This document shows, piece by piece, positions 52,434 through 63,555 of a DNA stretch of 64,000 nucleotides (position 1 is the stretch's first letter; each line of letters opens with the position of its first letter). The notes below the pieces were generated by a model, which was not told the DNA's origin, searched no databases, and saw only the letters and a list, made by a program, of their open reading frames with translations. Source of the stretch: Mesorhizobium xinjiangense (GTDB taxonomy: Bacteria; Pseudomonadota; Alphaproteobacteria; Rhizobiales; Rhizobiaceae); assembly GCF_009749525.1 (NCBI RefSeq), contig NZ_WOAC01000015.1, positions 1 through 64,000 of the forward strand, read 5' to 3'. The translations under genes were made by a program, and so were the position numbers.

Positions 52434-54035
52434 ATGAAACGCTTCGCCGAACTGCTCGACCGCCTCGTGCTGACGCCGGCGCGCAATGCCAAGCTGAAAT
52501 TGCTGGCCGATCATTTCGACGAGGCGCCCGATCCCGACCGCGGCCTCGCGCTCGCGGCGATCACCGGCGACCTCGACATTCCCGGCGTCAAGCCGGCCAT
52601 GCTGCGCCAGCTCGTCACGGAACGCATGGATCCGGTGCTGTTCGCCTATTCCTACGATTATGTCGGCGACCTGGCGGAAACCGTATCGCTCGTTTGGCAG
52701 GCACCCCCCGACCAGGTGCCGTCCGAGCACGATCTGTCGCTCCACGAATGTGTCGAGCGGCTCATATCGGCCGGGCGTATGGATGGGCCGGCGGTCTTTG
52801 CCGGCCTGCTCGACCGGCTGGGCGCATCCGAACGCTTCGCCCTCATCAAGCTGGTGACGGGTGGCCTGCGCGTCGGCGTTTCGGCGCGGCTCGCCAAGCA
52901 AGCCCTGGCGCAATTCGGCAATGTCGACATCACCGAGATCGAGGAACTGTGGCACGGTCTCGCCCCGCCCTATGTGGAATTGTTCGCCTGGCTGGAGGGC
53001 CGCACGGCAAAGCCGGTCTCGGCCGCGCTTGCCCCCTTCCGGCCGGTCATGCTGGCCCATGCCGTCGGCGACGGCGACCTGCGGAAGATCGATCCCGGCG
53101 ACTATGCAGCGGAATGGAAGTGGGACGGCATTCGCGTCCAGGCAGTCGCAGAGGGCGGCGAGCGGCGGCTTTATTCGCGCACCGGCGACGAGATTTCCGG
53201 CGCCTTTCCCGATCTTGTCGAGCATCTCGACTTCGATGCGGCCATCGACGGCGAATTGCTCGTCGGCATCCCCGGCGAAAAGACCGGAAGCTTTTCCGAC
53301 CTCCAGCAGCGGCTCAACCGCAAGAGCGTGTCGGCGAAGATCCGGGCGCAATACCCCGCATTCATCCGCTGCTACGACCTGCTCGTGGTCGAAGGCAGCG
53401 ACATGCGCGGCGCGACCTTTCGCGAACGCCGGCAACGCCTGTCGCATTTCGTATCGACATTGCCCGCCGACCGTTTCGACCTGTCGCCACTGATCGATTT
53501 TGGCGGCTGGGAGGAACTTGAGCGCCTGCGCGCCAACCCGCCCCATCCGATCATCGAAGGGGTGATGCTGAAGCGCTGGGACGCGCCCTATCTCGCCGGC
53601 CGGCCGAAAGGGCCCTGGTTCAAGTGGAAGCGCGACCCGCACACCGTGGACGCGGTGCTGATGTATGCCCAGCGCGGCCACGGCAAGCGCTCGAGCTTTT
53701 ATTCCGACTATACGTTCGGTGTATGGGCCGGTCCGCCCGGCGCCCCGGAACTGGTGCCTGTCGGCAAGGCCTATTTCGGCTTCACCGACGAGGAATTGCG
53801 CCAGATCGACAAATATGTGCGCGACAACACCATAGACCGCTTCGGCCCGGTGCGCGCCGTGCGCGCCGACCGCGAGCAAGGCCTGGTGCTGGAAGTCGCC
53901 TTCGAGGGGCTCAACCGCTCGCAGCGCCACAAATCCGGCCTCGCCATGCGCTTTCCGCGCATTGCCCGGCTGCGCTGGGACAAGCCGGCAGCCGAAGCCG
54001 ACCGGCTGGAGACGCTGCAGGCGCTCGTGGATTGA
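52434..54035 (+). CDS. ATP-dependent DNA ligase of the ligase-associated (cisplatin damage response) set
   Basis: A 533-residue ATP-dependent DNA ligase. An N-terminal helical DNA-binding domain (about 1-190) precedes the nucleotidyltransferase domain, whose adenylated lysine lies in AAEWKWDGIRVQ (KWDG, about residue 229). Motif III is IDGELLVG, motif IV EGVMLKRWDAPY, motif V GPWFKWKRDPHTVDAVLMYA. The C-terminal OB fold ends with FPRIARLRWDKPAAEAD. It acts with the exonuclease, helicase and PdeM next to it in a repair route separate from LigA. Confidence 0.94.
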   Translation: MKRFAELLDRLVLTPARNAKLKLLADHFDEAPDPDRGLALAAITGDLDIPGVKPAMLRQLVTERMDPVLFAYSYDYVGDLAETVSLVWQAPPDQVPSEHDLSLHECVERLISAGRMDGPAVFAGLLDRLGASERFALIKLVTGGLRVGVSARLAKQALAQFGNVDITEIEELWHGLAPPYVELFAWLEGRTAKPVSAALAPFRPVMLAHAVGDGDLRKIDPGDYAAEWKWDGIRVQAVAEGGERRLYSRTGDEISGAFPDLVEHLDFDAAIDGELLVGIPGEKTGSFSDLQQRLNRKSVSAKIRAQYPAFIRCYDLLVVEGSDMRGATFRERRQRLSHFVSTLPADRFDLSPLIDFGGWEELERLRANPPHPIIEGVMLKRWDAPYLAGRPKGPWFKWKRDPHTVDAVLMYAQRGHGKRSSFYSDYTFGVWAGPPGAPELVPVGKAYFGFTDEELRQIDKYVRDNTIDRFGPVRAVRADREQGLVLEVAFEGLNRSQRHKSGLAMRFPRIARLRWDKPAAEADRLETLQALVD

Positions 54036-54063
54036 CGAAGGCGCGCGCGCCCTCTCATTACGC

Positions 54064-55224
54064 CTATTCGGCCACCGACACCCTGATTTCGTGGATCAGG
54101 GCCGCCTTGCCGTCATTGTCGACATCGCTGACGATGGCGATCGTTCCGGCCGCGCCCGGACTGCCGTCCGGCAGGCGTATGTCGAACAGGAACTCGCCAC
54201 GCTCGATGCCAAGATTGTATCGGTTGCGGCCGCAATCGCCGAGTTCGCCCAGATTGCAGGTGACGGAGATCTGCGTGGGCTGTCCGTCCTCGGCGCTCGC
54301 CGTGACGTCGAACAGGACGTGCCTGCCGGCGATCTGATCGAGGATGCCCTGGCCGACGTCGAACAGCACCGGCGCGTCGGCATTGCCCGACGTGATCTTG
54401 AGCGCCGCGCCATCCTCGTCCGACAGCACTTCGGCCGTCGCGCCGGTCGGCGCGGTGACGAGCGTCGGATCGGACGGCGTGAAGATGGTGATCCAGTTGC
54501 CGCGCGCCTGCGTCACATCCGGCCCGGCCGGACCGGTGGCCGGGTCGAAATCCTCCCCGTCGAGCACCGGCGGAGGATTGCGCACCGCGGTATCGCGTTG
54601 TTCGGCCGTCAGGAGCAGACCGGTTTCGGCGGCCCACCATACGCCGATGCCGACAGCAGCAAGCACCGTGACGCCGAGGAACATCGCCGCAAAGCCACGT
54701 GAGCGCGGCTTTCGCCGTGCCCCCGGCTCCGCGCCGACATCGACGCCCGGACGCCCGCCGGCCCGCGACGCCTCGCTCATGCGCGGCTCGACCTCGACCG
54801 ACGGTTCCGGAACCGCCCGTTGGCGCGGCAGCGTGCCATTCGCCGGAGCCGATGGCGCCTCGCGAGGCGATGCCGCAACGCCGGGCGCCTGCGGCGGCGC
54901 AGACTGCCCGGATGGTCTCGCCGCCGCATTGTCCGTGGATGCCGGCTGCGGCGCCTCGACACGCACCTCCGGTTCCGGAGCCGTGTCGGGGCCCGTGGCC
55001 GGCGCAGGATCGACGGCCGGGATATACTCGGATTCGATGCGGCTGATCGTCAGCCGCAGCAATTGCCGGCGCTGGATCGCAGCCTCGACCGTCATATCGG
55101 GATTGGCGCGCAGGCCCTTCTCGATCGCCGCATGGACAGCCCGATAGACCTTTTCCCGGTGGGCACGGTCTGCGGCGTCACCCTTGGCCAATGCACTCCT
55201 GATCGCTTTTTCGATCGGATTCAA
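54064..55224 (-). CDS. Conserved hypothetical membrane-anchored protein
   Basis: A 386-residue protein of unknown function. Residues 1-70 are a charged helical domain (NPIEKAIRSALAKGDAADRA), then a long Pro/Ala-rich linker (about 75-165) and a basic stretch, one membrane helix (about 178-197, FAAMFLGVTVLAAVGIGVWW) and a C-terminal beta-rich domain (about 215-386, with ISVTCNLGELGDCGRNRYNL). The likely start is TTG at 55224, preceded by AAGGGGATG; no in-frame ATG is near the conserved N-terminus. The cytosolic-linker-TM-periplasmic layout suggests an envelope role. Confidence 0.72.
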   Translation of the reverse strand: MNPIEKAIRSALAKGDAADRAHREKVYRAVHAAIEKGLRANPDMTVEAAIQRRQLLRLTISRIESEYIPAVDPAPATGPDTAPEPEVRVEAPQPASTDNAAARPSGQSAPPQAPGVAASPREAPSAPANGTLPRQRAVPEPSVEVEPRMSEASRAGGRPGVDVGAEPGARRKPRSRGFAAMFLGVTVLAAVGIGVWWAAETGLLLTAEQRDTAVRNPPPVLDGEDFDPATGPAGPDVTQARGNWITIFTPSDPTLVTAPTGATAEVLSDEDGAALKITSGNADAPVLFDVGQGILDQIAGRHVLFDVTASAEDGQPTQISVTCNLGELGDCGRNRYNLGIERGEFLFDIRLPDGSPGAAGTIAIVSDVDNDGKAALIHEIRVSVAE

Positions 55225-55448
55225 GACGTCATCCCCTTTGCGCCCCGCCACAATCGTTAACCGCAGCTTTCCGCGCAATCAACATGATTATCAAGGCTTT
55301 GCCGTCCGAATTTCGCCTGTACATGAAATATGGACGGGGAAATGCGGCCAAACATTGCCGTCAGGCGACATGGCGCCCCGATGCCGGGCCGAGATCACTG
55401 ACGCTGCGCCGATTCGCATTTGCCCGGTCCGGCCTTTCTGCTAGAAGA

Positions 55449-55470
55449 GCGACGTTTACGAAAACGTCAA
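55449..55470. promoter_or_regulatory. Palindromic operator upstream of the flavin oxidoreductase gene
   Basis: GACGTTT (55451-55457), ACGA, AAACGTC (55462-55468) followed by AA: the same palindrome as at 33679-33700 in its core. It lies 25 bases before the start codon at 55495, a repressor-like position. The remainder of the 55225-55494 gap has no credible gene. Confidence 0.58.
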
Positions 55471-55494
55471 TTGTCAGCGAGTTGGAGAACCTGC

Positions 55495-56448
55495 ATGGCG
55501 CTGCCGGACATTCTGAAGACAAATCTGCGCATCCCCGTCGTCGGCTCGCCGCTTTTCATCATCTCCCATCCGCCGCTCGTTCTGGCCCAGTGCAAGGCAG
55601 GGGTCGTCGGCGCCTTTCCGGCGCTCAATGCGCGTCCGCAGAGCCAGCTCGACGAATGGCTGGCCGAGATCACCGAGGAGCTTGCCCGGCATGACGCGGC
55701 CAATCCTGAGCGTCCCGCCGCGCCATTCGCGGTCAACCAGATCGTGCACAAATCCAACGACCGCCTGCAGCACGACCTGGAAATGTGCGTGAAATACAAG
55801 GTGCCTGTGGTCATCACCTCGCTGGGCGCGGTGGAGGAGGTCAATCAGGCCGTTCATTCCTATGGCGGCATCGTGCTGCACGACATCATCCACGACCGCC
55901 ACGCCCGCAAGGCCATTGAGAAGGGCGCCGACGGGCTGATCGCGGTCGCCGCCGGCGCCGGCGGCCATGCCGGCACGCTGTCGCCCTTCGCGCTCGTCCA
56001 GGAGATCCGGCAGTGGTTCGACGGCCCGCTGCTGCTGTCCGGCGCGATCGCCACCGGCGGCGCGGTTTTGGCGGCCCAGGCCATGGGAGCCGATATGGCC
56101 TATATCGGCTCTCCCTTCATCGCCACGAAAGAAGCCCGTGCCATGGACGACTACAAGCAGATGATCGTCGACTCCAAGGCCGCCGACATCGTCTATTCGA
56201 ACCTGTTCACCGGCGTGCACGGCAACTACCTCAAGGGCTCCATCGTCAAGGCCGGCATGGACCCCGACAACCTGCCCGTCTCCGATCCCTCGACGATGGA
56301 TTTCGGCTCCGACACATCGAAGGCCTGGCGCGACATCTGGGGCTGCGGCCAGGGCATCGGCGCTGTCGACGAGATCGTGCCGGCAGCGCGGCTCGTCGAC
56401 CGGCTGGCCGACGAATATGAGGCGACCAGGCGGAAACTCGCCGCCTGA
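55495..56448 (+). CDS. Nitronate monooxygenase / NAD(P)H-dependent flavin oxidoreductase family
   Basis: A 317-residue FMN protein of the 2-nitropropane dioxygenase-like TIM-barrel family. Typical segments are LRIPVVGSPLFIISHPPLV, NARPQSQLDEWLAEI, GADGLIAVAAGAGGHAG (the FMN phosphate region with GGHAG), LLSGAIATGGAVLAAQAMGA and YIGSPFIATKEA. GGAG precedes the ATG. The real substrate is often unknown in such proteins. The palindromic operator shared with an acyl-CoA dehydrogenase gene links it to that regulon. Confidence 0.9.
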   Translation: MALPDILKTNLRIPVVGSPLFIISHPPLVLAQCKAGVVGAFPALNARPQSQLDEWLAEITEELARHDAANPERPAAPFAVNQIVHKSNDRLQHDLEMCVKYKVPVVITSLGAVEEVNQAVHSYGGIVLHDIIHDRHARKAIEKGADGLIAVAAGAGGHAGTLSPFALVQEIRQWFDGPLLLSGAIATGGAVLAAQAMGADMAYIGSPFIATKEARAMDDYKQMIVDSKAADIVYSNLFTGVHGNYLKGSIVKAGMDPDNLPVSDPSTMDFGSDTSKAWRDIWGCGQGIGAVDEIVPAARLVDRLADEYEATRRKLAA

Positions 56449-56593
56449 GGCCTTCGTCGCAACACAGGCCACGCACGACACGCAACCAGGCTGGGCATAT
56501 CGCCGCCGCGGCCATGCCGCCGCTTGACATTGCGCCGCGGCTGACGCTGCTATCCGCGCCGAACATTCCCAACGCCAAGCGCGAGTACCAACC

Positions 56594-57595
56594 ATGCTGA
56601 AGACCCCTTACCTGCTCTTTCTCGGCGATGCGCCGGACCAACTGGCCGCGAAAGTCGCGCAAGGCATCAAGGATTGGCGGCCCGAATTCGCCCTTGGCCA
56701 GTTGCGCCTGGAGGGCTGCAAGGCCGATCTCGGCCTGCCCGAGATGACGATAGCGCAGGCCAAGGCCGCCGGCGCACAGACGCTCGTCGTCGGGGCGGCG
56801 AACCGCGGCGGAGTGATTTTGCAGAACTGGGTGACGACCCTGACCGAGGCGGCTCATGCCGGCATGGACATCGCGTCGGGCCTGCACAACCATCTCTCGG
56901 ACATTCCCGAACTGGTGAAGGCGGCGAAAGGGGCGGGAACGAACCTGTTCGACGTGCGCGTGCCGCAGCATGATTATCCGATCGCCGACGGCAGAAAACG
57001 CACGGGCAAGCGATGCCTGGCCGTCGGCACAGACTGCTCGGTGGGCAAGATGTACACCGCGCTTGCCATGGAAAAGGCCATGCTGGCGCGCGGCATGAAG
57101 TCAAGCTTCCGGGCCACGGGGCAGACGGGCATCCTCATCACCGGCTCGGGCGTGCCGCTCGACGCAGTGGTGGCCGATTTCATGGCCGGTGCCGTCGAAT
57201 GGCTGACGCCGGACAACGACGCCGATCATTGGGACCTGCTGGAGGGGCAAGGAAGCCTCTTCCACCCCTCCTTCTCGGGCGTGACGATGGCGCTGATCCA
57301 TGGCGGCCAGCCCGACGCGCTGGTTCTGTGCCACGAGCCGACACGGACCCATATGCGGGGCCTGCCGCATTATTCGCTGCCATCGCTGGAGGCGCTGCGC
57401 GACCTCGCCCTGGAAACGGCGCGCATCGTCAATCCGCAGGTGCGCGTGACCGGCATCTCGGTCAATACGGCAGCCCTTTCGGCCGAGGAGGCGAAGACCT
57501 GCCTGGCCGAGGTCGAGGCACGCATGGGCCTGCCGACCGTCGATCCGTTCCGCGACGGCGCCGACCGTCTGGTTGACGCGCTAGCGGACAGGTAA
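56594..57595 (+). CDS. dgcN: DUF1611-family protein, DgcN-like
   Basis: A 333-residue protein of the DUF1611 family, described as DgcN, an N-acetyltransferase for D-glutamate in D-amino-acid breakdown. A Rossmann-like N-terminal part (about 1-130) is followed by a P-loop-like segment AVGTDCSVGKMYTALAMEKA (about 141-160), ATGQTGILITGSGVPLDAVV and GQGSLFHPSFSGVTMALIHG. The usual partner dgcA (enolase-superfamily dipeptide epimerase-like) is not next to it here, so the pathway role is less sure. It stands alone. Confidence 0.78.
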   Translation: MLKTPYLLFLGDAPDQLAAKVAQGIKDWRPEFALGQLRLEGCKADLGLPEMTIAQAKAAGAQTLVVGAANRGGVILQNWVTTLTEAAHAGMDIASGLHNHLSDIPELVKAAKGAGTNLFDVRVPQHDYPIADGRKRTGKRCLAVGTDCSVGKMYTALAMEKAMLARGMKSSFRATGQTGILITGSGVPLDAVVADFMAGAVEWLTPDNDADHWDLLEGQGSLFHPSFSGVTMALIHGGQPDALVLCHEPTRTHMRGLPHYSLPSLEALRDLALETARIVNPQVRVTGISVNTAALSAEEAKTCLAEVEARMGLPTVDPFRDGADRLVDALADR

Positions 57596-57622
57596 GCGCA
57601 TCAGCGCGTTGCCGGCCGGCCG

Positions 57623-57732
57623 TTTGCTTCAAACGGAAACGTTTGAAGCAAAGATATGCGCGCCAGATCAATATGCTGGAACATGTACCTTTCGCTCAAA
57701 CGTCACCGTTTGAGCGGGACATGTTCCAGATC
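57623..57732. repeat. REP-like palindromic element (family R), double unit
   Basis: First hairpin: GCTTCAAACGGAAACGTTTG plus AAGC. Second unit: GATATGCGCGCCAGATCAAT, then GCTGGAACATGTACCTTTCG and the hairpin CGCTCAAACG/CGTTTGAGCG, ending GGGACATGTTCCAG. The second half matches 41149-41211 and 47701-47744; the first part matches the partial copy at 3797-3840. It lies between convergent genes. Confidence 0.7.
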
Positions 57733-57972
57733 CTACATGCCGAGAATCCCCTTGGCTTCGCCGAGCGTAGCCAAGGAGGCGTCATGATCGCCTGCATTGT
57801 GCTGTTCCTCGCCCTGCGCGCGCAGTTCCTGCACCCTGGTCATGTCGGCCTCCGAGAGTGAAGCCGTGGCCATCGCCGAGTCGATCTCGGCCATGACGGA
57901 CGGACAGGAATTTGCCAATGCGACCGCGGGCACAAACAAGATCGCGAGGGCCGTGAGCACGATACGACGCAT
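57733..57972 (-). CDS. Small secreted protein of unknown function
   Basis: A 79-residue protein. A clear signal peptide (MRRIVLTALAILFVPAVALA, cleavage after ALA) leaves a mature part of about 59 residues that is helical and acidic (SVMAEIDSAMATASLSEADM), with one cysteine near its N-terminus. The ATG at 57972 is preceded by GGAGGAAATC. Similar short exported proteins are common in rhizobia; no function is known to me. Confidence 0.8.
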   Translation of the reverse strand: MRRIVLTALAILFVPAVALANSCPSVMAEIDSAMATASLSEADMTRVQELRAQGEEQHNAGDHDASLATLGEAKGILGM

Positions 57973-58177
57973 GATTTCCTCCATTAATGGCGCACGCACC
58001 GAAACTGGTGCATGCGCCGGCACCCCACCACATGCCTGTGGCGGGAGCATGACGCACGCTGCGAATGCCGGCGTGCACACGGCTCCGGTTCCCGCCGCGT
58101 TTCAGAGTTGATGACGGCCCTTCAGTGCAGAAGGCAGCCGACCGTCACTGCCTTGTCCATGGGTCCGCCGTCAGCCC

Positions 58178-58981
58178 CTACCCTGCATTTGCCGCGGCAA
58201 CTGCGCGCTTTGCCATGACGACGACCAGATTGGCGCGGTATTCAGCCGAGGCGTGGATATCGCTCATCAGATCCTTCGACGGCACCGACACGCCCTCGAG
58301 CGCCGATGCGTCGAACTTCTTCGCCAATGCGGCCTCGACCTCCCTGGCGCGGAAGACGCCGTCCTCGCCGGCCCCGGTGACGGCGGCGCGCACGCCATCC
58401 TTCGTCTTGGCCACGAATACGCCGGTCATGGCGTAGCGCGAGGCCGGGTTGGGAAACTTGGCATAGCCGCACTTGGCCGGCACGGTGAATGTGACGGCCG
58501 TGACGATCTCGTCATCCTTGAGTGCCGTCTCGAACAGGCCCTTGAAGAACTTGTCGGCCGCAAGCTCGCGCTTGTCGGTGACGATCGTAGCACCGAGCGC
58601 CAGCATGGCGGCGGGGTAGTCGGCGGACGGGTCGTTGTTGGCCAGCGAGCCGCCGATCGTGCCCATATGACGCACATGCGGGTCGCCGATATGGGCGGCA
58701 AGATCGCAAATGGCCGGACAGACCTTTCTCAGCTTCGCGCTCTCCGCCACTTCGGCGTGGGTCGTGGCCGCGCCGATGGTCACGGTCTTGCCCGACACCT
58801 TGATGCCTTTCAGCTCCCCGACATGACGCAGGTCAACCAGGTCCGACGGCGCGGCGAGCCTGGTCTTCATGGCCGGGATCAGGGTCATGCCGCCGGAGAC
58901 GAACTGGCCGTCTTCCGCCTTCTTGCGGAGCTTCACGGCGTCGGCGACGGTGGTGGGTCGGTGGTAGGTGGTGGAATACAT
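58178..58981 (-). CDS. Carbon monoxide dehydrogenase-like medium (FAD) subunit
   Basis: A 267-residue FAD-binding subunit of a xanthine oxidase-family molybdenum hydroxylase. FAD motifs are SGGMTLIPAMKTRL (the usual GGQS/GGMT segment, about residues 29-42) and HMGTIGGSLANNDPSADYPA (TIGG, about 105-124). The C-terminal CODH flavoprotein domain follows. Order in the operon is small, large, medium, as in form II CODH-type clusters. A family O repeat lies between this gene and the large-subunit gene upstream. Confidence 0.92.
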   Translation of the reverse strand: MYSTTYHRPTTVADAVKLRKKAEDGQFVSGGMTLIPAMKTRLAAPSDLVDLRHVGELKGIKVSGKTVTIGAATTHAEVAESAKLRKVCPAICDLAAHIGDPHVRHMGTIGGSLANNDPSADYPAAMLALGATIVTDKRELAADKFFKGLFETALKDDEIVTAVTFTVPAKCGYAKFPNPASRYAMTGVFVAKTKDGVRAAVTGAGEDGVFRAREVEAALAKKFDASALEGVSVPSKDLMSDIHASAEYRANLVVVMAKRAVAAANAG

Positions 58982-58987
58982 GGACTT

Positions 58988-59104
58988 CTCCCTCCGGGAG
59001 AAAGCGAATAGGCAATAGCGAAAAGCGGGTAGGGATCGTTCCCGTCGCCGTCATCGCCAATCTTGCCCTATTCGCTACTCCCTCTATTCGCTACTCGCTC
59101 TTGT
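58988..59104. repeat. Paired octamer-periodic inverted repeat (family O, copy 2)
   Basis: Left arm GGGAGAAA GCGAATAG GCAATAGC. The right arm, read on the minus strand, has GCGAGTA GCGAATAG AGGGAGTA GCGAATAG. The right end abuts the stop codon of the large-subunit gene; the left arm abuts the ribosome binding site of the medium-subunit gene. Confidence 0.62.
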
Positions 59105-61459
<2,355 letters not shown>

Positions 61460-61483
61460 TTTGGAACCTCCTCCCAATGCTAG

Positions 61484-61620
61484 GGGAGCAAGGGACTAAG
61501 CGAGTAGGGGAATAGGCCGGTGGAGAAATGGAAAAGCCGAGGAAGCGCCCTGACGAGACCCCCGATCCAATCCTGTCGACCCGCTCCCTTACTCCCCTAT
61601 TCCCATACTCCCTTGATCCT
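61484..61620. repeat. Paired octamer-periodic inverted repeat (family O, copy 3)
   Basis: Left arm GGGAGCAA GGGACTAA GCGAGTAG GGGAATAG. The right arm, read on the minus strand, has GGGAGTAT GGGAATAG GGGAGTAA GGGAGCGG. It fills the gap between the small- and large-subunit genes, its right end abutting the small-subunit stop codon. Confidence 0.65.
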
Positions 61621-62121
<501 letters not shown>

Positions 62122-62411
62122 TCATCCTCCTCCAGAATTCAAGCGTTATGCGGCCGGCCACAAGGCGAACGCATTCGCACTCGGTTCGACAGAAGATTAA
62201 CGCAGCAGCAAGAAGAGTCCATCGGCAATAGCTTAAAAATCGGCGGCCGGGCCGAAAGGAATATGTGGCCGTGCCTGGGCGCCTGCATGGCACCGGGACG
62301 CCCCGGCCTCGCCATCAGCAAAGACCGAAATTCGTGCCGATCAGCGCTTGAAATCTGCGCGCAATATGGATATCACGCGCTGACTGTCGAGGGCTCCGGC
62401 CCTCGATGGCT

Positions 62412-62487
62412 GCCGCTTTAGCTCAGTTGGTAGAGCACATCATTCGTAATGATGGGGTCGCGTGTTCGAGTCACGCAAGCGGCACCA
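62412..62487 (+). tRNA. tRNA-Thr (anticodon CGT), CCA encoded
   Basis: The acceptor stem GCCGCTT pairs perfectly with AAGCGGC, followed by A and encoded CCA. The D arm has AGCTCAGTTGGTAGAGC, the anticodon stem CATCA/TGATG closes TTCGTAA, giving anticodon CGT for ACG threonine codons, and the T loop is TTCGAGT. Lower-GC accessory genes follow, so its 3' end may be an integration site. The 290 bases before it (62122-62411) show no gene. Confidence 0.96.
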
Positions 62488-62668
62488 AAAATCTCAATAA
62501 AACCAACCATCTAATTCTATCTAGCTTGGTGCCACGGACAATCGGATTTCTTGTGGTACCGGAATGGTACCGCGCCAACGCAAGGCTATGCTAGGTTCCG
62601 CAAGGCAGTAGGTTGGATTCACGTTACAGACATCTGTAGAATAGAGCTTGGCCGGAGGGAGAGGGGTC

Positions 62669-63253
62669 ATGGTCGAGAGAAACGCCGTTCTGCGAATTCA
62701 TGGTCATGGCGGTGAACCTGTCGATGACACAGTCGTGTTTCTGACGTCTTTGAACCAAGCCTATTCGGGAATTCTTTTGTACGAAATGGAGTTGGAGCGG
62801 CTAGCAAGCCGAGCCCGCTACTGGCGGCGATATGAACCGTTCTTGCATAATCCGACTATTGACTTTGCGCCGATCTCATTTGCGTTGCCTGCAGGAGCGC
62901 GCCTCTGCCTCAAGGGCGTCGTGCTGCAATCGCCCGGATTTTGGGATTTCCTCGGAAAGTTGAATCCGTTGGAGGTCATCAGAAATGCGATAAACGACGC
63001 CCACGAAAGGCGGAAGGATAGGGCGTACCGAGAATCTGCCGAAGAAAGACGGCTGACCTTGGAGAACAAATTATTGGAGAATCAAGCGATTAAGGAGCGC
63101 ATTGAAATACTCCAAAGTGTGGGCATTACTCCGGACGAACTGGCCCAGGTTCGGACATCTTTAATCCACGACAACGTCGATAGACTCCTGCAATTTCAGA
63201 ATAGCGGTATGATCGAGCATGCCGAATTGGATCCACCCAGGAAGAAGATTTGA
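62669..63253 (+). CDS. Unknown 194-residue accessory protein
   Basis: No recognised family. The N-terminal half is globular (VERNAVLRIHGHGGEPVDDT, then a segment around YSGILLYEMELERLA); the second half is charged helix likely to be coiled coil (DAHERRKDRAYRESAEERRL). No signal peptide or clear membrane helix. The ATG at 62669 has a strong GGAGGGAGAGG upstream. Base composition is clearly lower in GC than the host genes. It ends 6 bases before hicB, so the two are one operon. It occupies the position where the HicA toxin is usually found but does not look like HicA. Confidence 0.75.
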   Translation: MVERNAVLRIHGHGGEPVDDTVVFLTSLNQAYSGILLYEMELERLASRARYWRRYEPFLHNPTIDFAPISFALPAGARLCLKGVVLQSPGFWDFLGKLNPLEVIRNAINDAHERRKDRAYRESAEERRLTLENKLLENQAIKERIEILQSVGITPDELAQVRTSLIHDNVDRLLQFQNSGMIEHAELDPPRKKI

Positions 63254-63259
63254 CCGGCA

Positions 63260-63535
63260 ATGCCGCTAGCCGCAGCACTGATCCACGAAGAAAACGGCGC
63301 CTCTGGTATCTCGTTTCCGGACTTCCCCGGTGCCGTCAGCGGCGGCGACTCCCCGGAAGATGCTATTCGCCGTGGCAGCGCCGCGTTGACCTTCCACGTC
63401 GCCGGGATGCTGGAAGACGGCGAAAAGCTGCCCTTCCTGCGCAGTCTCGCCGAACTCAACGGAGATGCAACCTTTCGCGAAGATTCCGAAGGCGCCGTTT
63501 TGGTCATGGTGCCGTTTGAGCTACCAACCCAATAG
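63260..63535 (+). CDS. HicB-like antitoxin family protein
   Basis: A 91-residue protein with the HicB partial-RNase-H-like fold: LIHEENGASGISFPDFPGAV and SGGDSPEDAIRRGSAALTFH (about residues 8-47), then a C-terminal part without a clear helix-turn-helix. HicB normally neutralises the small HicA mRNA interferase encoded just upstream; no hicA-like frame is seen here. It may be a solitary remnant or work with the 194-residue neighbour. Confidence 0.82.
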   Translation: MPLAAALIHEENGASGISFPDFPGAVSGGDSPEDAIRRGSAALTFHVAGMLEDGEKLPFLRSLAELNGDATFREDSEGAVLVMVPFELPTQ

Positions 63536-63555
63536 CACCTATCCTGCCGGCGCGG

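Noticed and set aside
55225-55494. Short plus-strand frame starting at 55284
   Set aside because: It lacks a ribosome binding site, overlaps the palindromic operator and the downstream gene in another frame, and resembles no family.
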